From Chloroflexota bacterium (GTDB lineage: Bacteria; Chloroflexota; Anaerolineae; Promineifilales; Promineifilaceae): DNA of 45,584 bases. This document shows, piece by piece, positions 41,486-45,584 of this stretch (positions are counted from its first letter, which is position 1; each line of letters begins with the position of its first letter). Location: positions 1 to 45,584 of the forward strand of contig JAGNBF010000062.1 of assembly GCA_018004935.1 (NCBI GenBank). Reading direction: 5' to 3'. The notes beneath the pieces were generated by a model. The model saw nothing but the letters and a program-made list of their open reading frames with translations, was not told the origin of the DNA and searched no databases. Both the position numbers and the translations under genes were made by a program.

Positions 41486-43096
41486 TTATTGCGAGTTGTT
41501 CTCTTGCCAGCGGCGATAAAGCGTGACAGATGCCTGTTGGAAACGGGTTTGCAGTTGTGCCAGTTTTTGTTCTAGCTCGTAGATGCGTTCGCGGGCATTT
41601 TTCTCTAGCAGAAAAAGGTCTTCGTTGTGTTGGTGATTTAACGCCTGTAATTGTTGGTTTTCTTGTCGTTGTGTTGTTAGTTCTTGCCGCAGACGATCAA
41701 AGAGGTCGTTTTGTAGGACCTGGGCCTGGAAAATTTGCTCAATTTCACTTTCCTTCTGCGCCAACAAAGTTTCTTTGTTCTGAAGCTCTTTTTCTAATTG
41801 GTTGAGCCGTTCTTGTATCGCGGCCGCATTCTCCTGTGTCTCTTCTTTCTCGGCTACCAGCAAAGACGCGGCCGCGTGCCCATTCCCATTGGCCTTATAC
41901 ATCGGTGTGATTGGGGGAGTGACAGGTTTGTGTTTCCCATTGTGGGGTTTTGGGACTGGTAATTTCTCCGCAAGGGGGAGTATCTGGGGCTGAGGGGTGA
42001 GTGGGGATGGTGATGCTTCTGCGGGGGAAACCGGGCGCATAACCGGGGTAGGGGGCAGGCTGGGGAGAACAGATGGTTTGTGGAGGAGGGTAATGGCCTG
42101 AGGATAAGTGGCATTTGCCTGGGGATGATTGAGGACGACGCCGATGGGGCTGATGGGATGGAGACGCAACGTTTCTAGAACGGTGTATAGTTCCTGATGC
42201 CGGGTATGGTACGCGGCCGCGACCAAAAGCACTTCCCCCAGTACCGCCAATGAGCGCCAACTCCCGTTTTTACTCAACATGGGGGGGCCGTCACAGATAA
42301 CCATATCAAATTGGGCCAGGGCCGCTTCCATAATGCCCCGGAATAAGACCGGCTGACGTAATTCCAGGGGTATCGGCTCCACTCCATTGGTCAGTACAAA
42401 CAGATTGGGCTGAGTCGTACTTTTTTGCAGACTACGGTTGAGCCATTCTACCAGTTGCGGCCGCGCTTCCGTCAGCCTGGCTAATGCCCGTGCTTCCGAA
42501 CGCAAATCCACCATTTCTGATACCTGTTTGAGCAAGTTTCCCAGGTTGCCACGGCCAGGCAGATCAAAATAATGGTGTAACGCCGGGGCATCCCAATGCC
42601 CTTCCACTAATAAAACCCGCCGCCCTACTTCGGCACAACTCTGGCCCAAGTTGATGGCAACCACACTTTTGCCTTCGTGCCGATCTGCGCTGGTTACAAA
42701 CAGATATTGCTGATTACTAAATGTAAAAGCGAGCCGTACGCTGGCGTACAAGGTCTGGAAGGCTTCTACTGCCCGGAAATCATCTTCGTTGGTGAGAAGT
42801 AGGGGCTTAGCAGTGGGGCTATACAGGGGCGGAATTTCAGCCAGACAAACCAGGTGGGAAAAGGCCCGTTGCACATCACGGGAGCGTGTGAGGAACCGCT
42901 TTTCATGCCAGCTTTGCCAGAAAAATGCCAGAACGGCAATACCTGGTAGTAGTGGGAAACTCAGCCACACGAAAAAAGGGCGTACCTGCTCAAACCACTC
43001 CTGGCGGAAGAGATAGAGACCACTTGCCAGGAGAACCAGGGGTAAAAATAGTAGTAAACACCTTAAACTGTAATGTACCAGTCGAGAATTAAACAT
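41486..43096 (-). CDS. BY-kinase/CpsD-like membrane ATPase with coiled-coil tail
   Basis: 536 residues. Two membrane segments (about 12-30 and 43-60) precede a ParA/BY-kinase-type domain (about 100-310). The P-loop is ADRHEGKS (137-144). The Walker A' region, normally DADLRRP in active BY-kinases, reads VEGHWDAP here, and Walker B is FDMVICDGPP. The C-terminus (about 430-530) is a long coiled coil (QLEKELQNKETLL, QLQALNHQHNEDL) instead of the Tyr cluster. It may therefore be a regulatory relative in polysaccharide export. The middle (310-420) is Pro-rich. ATG 43096 is preferred to GTG 43102. It is divergent from the 43321 gene, with one repeat between them. Confidence 0.8.
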   Translation of the reverse strand: MFNSRLVHYSLRCLLLFLPLVLLASGLYLFRQEWFEQVRPFFVWLSFPLLPGIAVLAFFWQSWHEKRFLTRSRDVQRAFSHLVCLAEIPPLYSPTAKPLLLTNEDDFRAVEAFQTLYASVRLAFTFSNQQYLFVTSADRHEGKSVVAINLGQSCAEVGRRVLLVEGHWDAPALHHYFDLPGRGNLGNLLKQVSEMVDLRSEARALARLTEARPQLVEWLNRSLQKSTTQPNLFVLTNGVEPIPLELRQPVLFRGIMEAALAQFDMVICDGPPMLSKNGSWRSLAVLGEVLLVAAAYHTRHQELYTVLETLRLHPISPIGVVLNHPQANATYPQAITLLHKPSVLPSLPPTPVMRPVSPAEASPSPLTPQPQILPLAEKLPVPKPHNGKHKPVTPPITPMYKANGNGHAAASLLVAEKEETQENAAAIQERLNQLEKELQNKETLLAQKESEIEQIFQAQVLQNDLFDRLRQELTTQRQENQQLQALNHQHNEDLFLLEKNARERIYELEQKLAQLQTRFQQASVTLYRRWQENNSQ

Positions 43097-43147
43097 AGTC
43101 ACCGTCGGTTCCGTTGCTGGATATACTTTACCGGGAAGCTAAATAAC

Positions 43148-43219
43148 CGTCTAAGAATAATTTCCCTTTTTGCTGTAGCCGGTCTCCTGACCGCGCCACC
43201 CAACTTATTTTTAGACGTT
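43148..43219. repeat. Family I repeat, CGTCTAAGAATAA variant ends
   Basis: The ends CGTCTAAGAATAA and TTATTTTTAGACG are complementary; the core is GTAGCCGGTCTCCTGACC. Compared with 27967-28040 the ends are different but still pair, so the element has kept pairing while its sequence changed. Confidence 0.85.
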
Positions 43220-43320
43220 CACTTAAAGATCAATATGTTCTAAGCGCTACCCTCAGGTAAAGGGTAGCATAAACTCTGGGGAAAAAGGTGAAAGAGACGC
43301 GGGGACAGGGTGAAAATCGC

Positions 43321-45201
43321 ATGAAATTTGAATGGAAGTTTGACGAAGAGGTAGAGAGTCAAGGGAGTGGCCCGCGGCCGCGTCGGCTCGGGCACAGGTG
43401 GTTTTATGGGGCTGGGGTGTTAGGCTTGCTGGTGATATTTGCGGTAGGGGGCTGGAAACTGGCGCAAAACTGGGCTGATCGCGCCCTGGAACAGGAAATA
43501 ACACTTCAACTTATTGCGGAGCAGACGGCGCTGAGCCGGGGGGATGTAGACCTTTTACGCACGTTGTACCAGCAAGATATGGTGTTGTTCGCGGCCGCGT
43601 TTCATCCCCAATATCGCGCCGGTTATCAACAAAACCTTATTCCCCACACCATTATCAACCAGGGAGACGAAATATGGGTAACAGTCGCCTGGTCTGAGGA
43701 GGGAGAAACATGGCAACGGCGCCTCTTTTTCCGGCGCCAAGACGCTCAACTCCTACGCCAATCTCTGGCTCCAGCTTTTTGGGGCGACTGGCAGGAACCC
43801 GCCCTCTATACCTGGGGAACCCTACACCTGCTCCAGGCCGATCACCCCTGGCAGACGATGGTGGCCCAATTTGTGAGCCAATGGCTGGCCGAACAATGTG
43901 ATCTCTGCCTTACAGAGCGTTTGCCCATCCACCTGACCCTGGCTCCAGACTGGCAATTGACGACCACCCCCGGTGAGATTCGGGTACCTTCTCCTCACCT
44001 GATAGCGTTGGACACCCAGGGACAACCGGGTGAACCGTTTTGGCAATTGTTAGCCAACCAACTGACCGATTATCTCACTCCGGCACGCCTGCGTTTTGCT
44101 ATACCGCCTGCGGAACCGGGGATCATCTGGGCGGATGTGTATGAACAGGTGGCCCGCCAGTTTACGGCCAGCCAACCGCACATCCAGATTGAACTGGTGG
44201 CAACAGAGGCGTCGGTGGATATGGCCCGGCTGTTACCTACGGTAGATGGAGCGGCTCTACCCGTGGACGCGGCCGCGATCCGAATTGGCCTGGTACAAGA
44301 TTTAACCGACCTGGCCGCTACCGACCCCACCTTTGTAGCAGGGGATTTTTATGAACAGATATGGCAAGGAGCCTTGTGGCAAGAGCGACTGTGGCTAATG
44401 CCCCAATCCGCCCGCCTGCACCTGTTATTTTATGACCGCTCTTTTTATGAGGGGGCGGGTTTGGCGACCCCAAACCTGGACTGGACCTGGGGGGAATGGC
44501 AGACGCAAATGACCATCTTGCGCCAGATATGGCCGCCAGAAACGTTGCTCTGGCCTTATCTAGATGTTTCGGGAGATGGATTGCGAGCCTATGCTTACAA
44601 CTGGGATAACCCCTGTGATCAGCCCCATACCATTCAATGTCCCCTGGACCTGAAAACGGCCCAAATTGCGGCCGCGTTGTCCTGGTATGCCTCTCTTACC
44701 CCCACCTACCAGCCTGACCTGACTCTGCTGACACCTGCTGAACAGGCCTTTCTGGCCTTAAATATAGTCTCTATTCCGCGCCAGGTGGCGGTTTGGGTAA
44801 GTGAACCGGGACGATATGAACTAGAGATGAGTCTGGAGCCACTCGGGGTGACGATATTTCCGGGAACGACGACACATCCCGGTATTACACCATTGCAGGT
44901 ACAGGGGAGTGTGATCAGTGGGACAAGTACGCGGCCGCGGGCAATGTGGGAGTGGCTAAAGTATCTCAGTTATCAGGGGTTGGCCCGGGGGCGGCGGGTA
45001 GTGCCAGCCCGTCCTTCGGTAGCCCAAAGTCAGAGTTATTGGTCAACATTACTGCCCCCCCTGCGCCAGCCGATGATGACTGCTTTTGCCCATGGGCGGC
45101 CTATTTTGTTGGATGAACAGGCTGTTTTTACGCAGGTGCAATTACGGGCAGTGCTAACGGGTGAGATGAATGCGTTTGCGGCCGCGGCCGCGTTTCCTTA
45201 A
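43321..45201 (+). CDS. Membrane-anchored protein with solute-binding-like C-terminal half
   Basis: 626 residues. A short inside tail, a single membrane segment (about 29-46), a domain of about 200 residues of unknown kind (perhaps NTF2-like at its start, then a Trp-rich part with paired Cys near 196-199), then from about 265 on a half resembling family-1 sugar-binding proteins (YEQVARQFTASQPHIQIEL; LLFYDRSFYEGAGLATPNLD; DWTWGEWQTQM). It is a fusion rather than a standard lipoprotein. ATG 43321 has AGGGTGA upstream; a GTG at 43288 is in frame. The C-terminus (NAFAAAAAF) is written by two overlapping octamers (45178, 45184). Seven octamers lie in the gene. It is divergent from the BY-kinase-like gene. 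Confidence 0.75.
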   Translation: MKFEWKFDEEVESQGSGPRPRRLGHRWFYGAGVLGLLVIFAVGGWKLAQNWADRALEQEITLQLIAEQTALSRGDVDLLRTLYQQDMVLFAAAFHPQYRAGYQQNLIPHTIINQGDEIWVTVAWSEEGETWQRRLFFRRQDAQLLRQSLAPAFWGDWQEPALYTWGTLHLLQADHPWQTMVAQFVSQWLAEQCDLCLTERLPIHLTLAPDWQLTTTPGEIRVPSPHLIALDTQGQPGEPFWQLLANQLTDYLTPARLRFAIPPAEPGIIWADVYEQVARQFTASQPHIQIELVATEASVDMARLLPTVDGAALPVDAAAIRIGLVQDLTDLAATDPTFVAGDFYEQIWQGALWQERLWLMPQSARLHLLFYDRSFYEGAGLATPNLDWTWGEWQTQMTILRQIWPPETLLWPYLDVSGDGLRAYAYNWDNPCDQPHTIQCPLDLKTAQIAAALSWYASLTPTYQPDLTLLTPAEQAFLALNIVSIPRQVAVWVSEPGRYELEMSLEPLGVTIFPGTTTHPGITPLQVQGSVISGTSTRPRAMWEWLKYLSYQGLARGRRVVPARPSVAQSQSYWSTLLPPLRQPMMTAFAHGRPILLDEQAVFTQVQLRAVLTGEMNAFAAAAAFP

Positions 45202-45204
45202 TGG

Positions 45205-45584
45205 GGTTAGGGGTGGGGGGTGTCACGGCCAAACCGCCAAGGGAAAGGCCCGGGCCAGGCTGAAGACCCATCCCCCTGCCCCCTTCCCGCCGGGAAGGGG
45301 GAAATACCAGAAGTGCCGGTTTTCGAGCACGTCCGCGTGCTCGAAAACCGGCACATTAGAAAATTCCCGCCCCTGGGGGCGGGGTTAGGGGTGGGGGGTC
45401 TTCACGGCCAAACCGCTAAGGGAAAGGCCTGGGCCAGGCTGAAGACCCATCCCCCTGCCCCCTTCCCGCCGGGAAGGGGGAAATACCAGAAGTGCCGGTT
45501 TTCGAGCACGTCCGCGTGCTCGAAAACCGGCACATTAGAAAATTCCCCGCCCCTGGGGGCGGGGTTAGGGGTGGGGGGTCTTCA
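45205..45584. repeat. Tandem 180-bp G-family repeat running off the window
   Basis: Units begin TCACGGCCAAACCGC at 45223 and 45402 and a third begins TCA at 45582, a period of 179-180 bases. Each unit holds the CCCTTCCCGCCGGGAAGGGG hairpin, a perfect 19-bp central hairpin GTGCCGGTTTTCGAGCACG / CGTGCTCGAAAACCGGCAC (45313-45354 and 45492-45533; loop TCCG) and CCCGCCCCTGGGGGCGGGG. No gene here. Confidence 0.93.

Larger units (their letters stand above)
319..45191. repeat. Highly iterated palindrome GCGGCCGC (58 copies)
   Basis: Octamers found by eye start at 319, 813, 1458, 1849, 2824, 3923, 4048, 4583, 4908, 5902, 6480, 7026, 7574, 9368, 9672, 10805, 11223, 11940, 12716, 13672, 17525, 17821, 19175, 22036, 22343, 22397, 23589, 24323, 25604, 25702, 25929, 26161, 29962, 30603, 30812, 30897, 31311, 32123, 32627, 32844, 32961, 33610, 33743, 35135, 37766, 38179, 40284, 41820, 41868, 42213, 42457, 43374, 43591, 44269, 44668, 44931, 45178 and 45184. 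All but about three lie in coding sequence. They are read mostly as Ala-Ala-Ala, sometimes as Arg-Pro-Arg, Gly-Arg-Gly or Cys-Gly-Arg, so no single peptide explains them. About one copy would be expected at 50-53 % GC. The pattern resembles cyanobacterial HIP1 in being an iterated GC-rich octameric palindrome; its role is unknown. Confidence 0.97.

Noticed and set aside
319-45191. Cloning artefact as the source of the GCGGCCGC sites
   Set aside because: The sites are in frame within conserved proteins and in both gene orientations at irregular spacing, which linkers or adapters would not produce.

Overview
The window reads as a chromosomal segment of an uncultured-type Chloroflexota bacterium, most likely Anaerolineae or a close relative. 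This is an inference from the gene mix: RNase J, Ser/Thr kinases carrying PQQ-type propellers, PP2C, VWA and FHA proteins, a four-subunit 2-oxoacid:ferredoxin oxidoreductase, family-1 sugar ABC importers, and a secreted protein ending in FFPLML. The very heavy load of short palindromic intergenic repeats points the same way. I see no rRNA, tRNA, CRISPR array, phage genes or transposase gene. The chromosome looks like ordinary housekeeping and signalling content in which almost every intergenic gap has been filled by small non-autonomous repeats.

Layout: 1-206 repeat; 207-1907 HerA-type DNA translocase; 1908-3714 a solitary Dam-type adenine methylase flanked by two inverted copies of a MITE with 9-bp target duplications; 3735-5492 a gene fragment, a membrane protein and a YigZ protein; 5885-11479 (minus) a 2-oxoacid:ferredoxin oxidoreductase operon (delta, alpha, beta, aminotransferase, gamma) ending in a tandem universal stress protein; 11771-13721 (minus) yebC-ruvC-ruvA; 14311-19470 (plus) a phosphosignalling cluster (kinase-PQQ, PP2C, VWA, zinc-ribbon/FHA); 19607-20594 a small protein plus an orphan response regulator; 21014-23172 zwf-rpiA; 23397-26531 a second kinase, a thioesterase and a membrane protein; 26711-27576 (minus) phosphatidylcholine synthase plus a possible small overlapping gene; 28345-30066 (minus) a large secreted protein; 30557-34329 (minus) efp followed by a sugar ABC importer; 34787-34960 a 57-residue membrane protein too short for normal ORF calling; 35679-36575 a second PP2C; 37046-38689 RNase J; 39168-40844 a DegP-like lipoprotein protease; 41486-43096 (minus) a BY-kinase-like protein divergent from 43321-45201 (plus), a membrane-anchored solute-binding-like protein; the window ends in a tandem 180-bp repeat.

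The most striking signal is not a gene. The palindromic octamer GCGGCCGC occurs about 58 times, almost always inside genes, where roughly one copy is expected. Hand counts around 20 of these sites, in genes on both strands, show that base composition changes across the site: the 100 bases to its left are G-rich and the 100 to its right are C-rich (pooled G/C about 590/411 left and 410/566 right). The sites therefore behave as local strand-asymmetry switch points, as if DNA is repeatedly opened, broken or processed there. I know of the analogous HIP1 octamer (GCGATCGC) of cyanobacteria but not of a described equivalent with this octamer and this skew pattern. The second unusual layer is a family of three-hairpin intergenic repeats whose central long palindrome has a different sequence in each copy yet stays perfectly paired.
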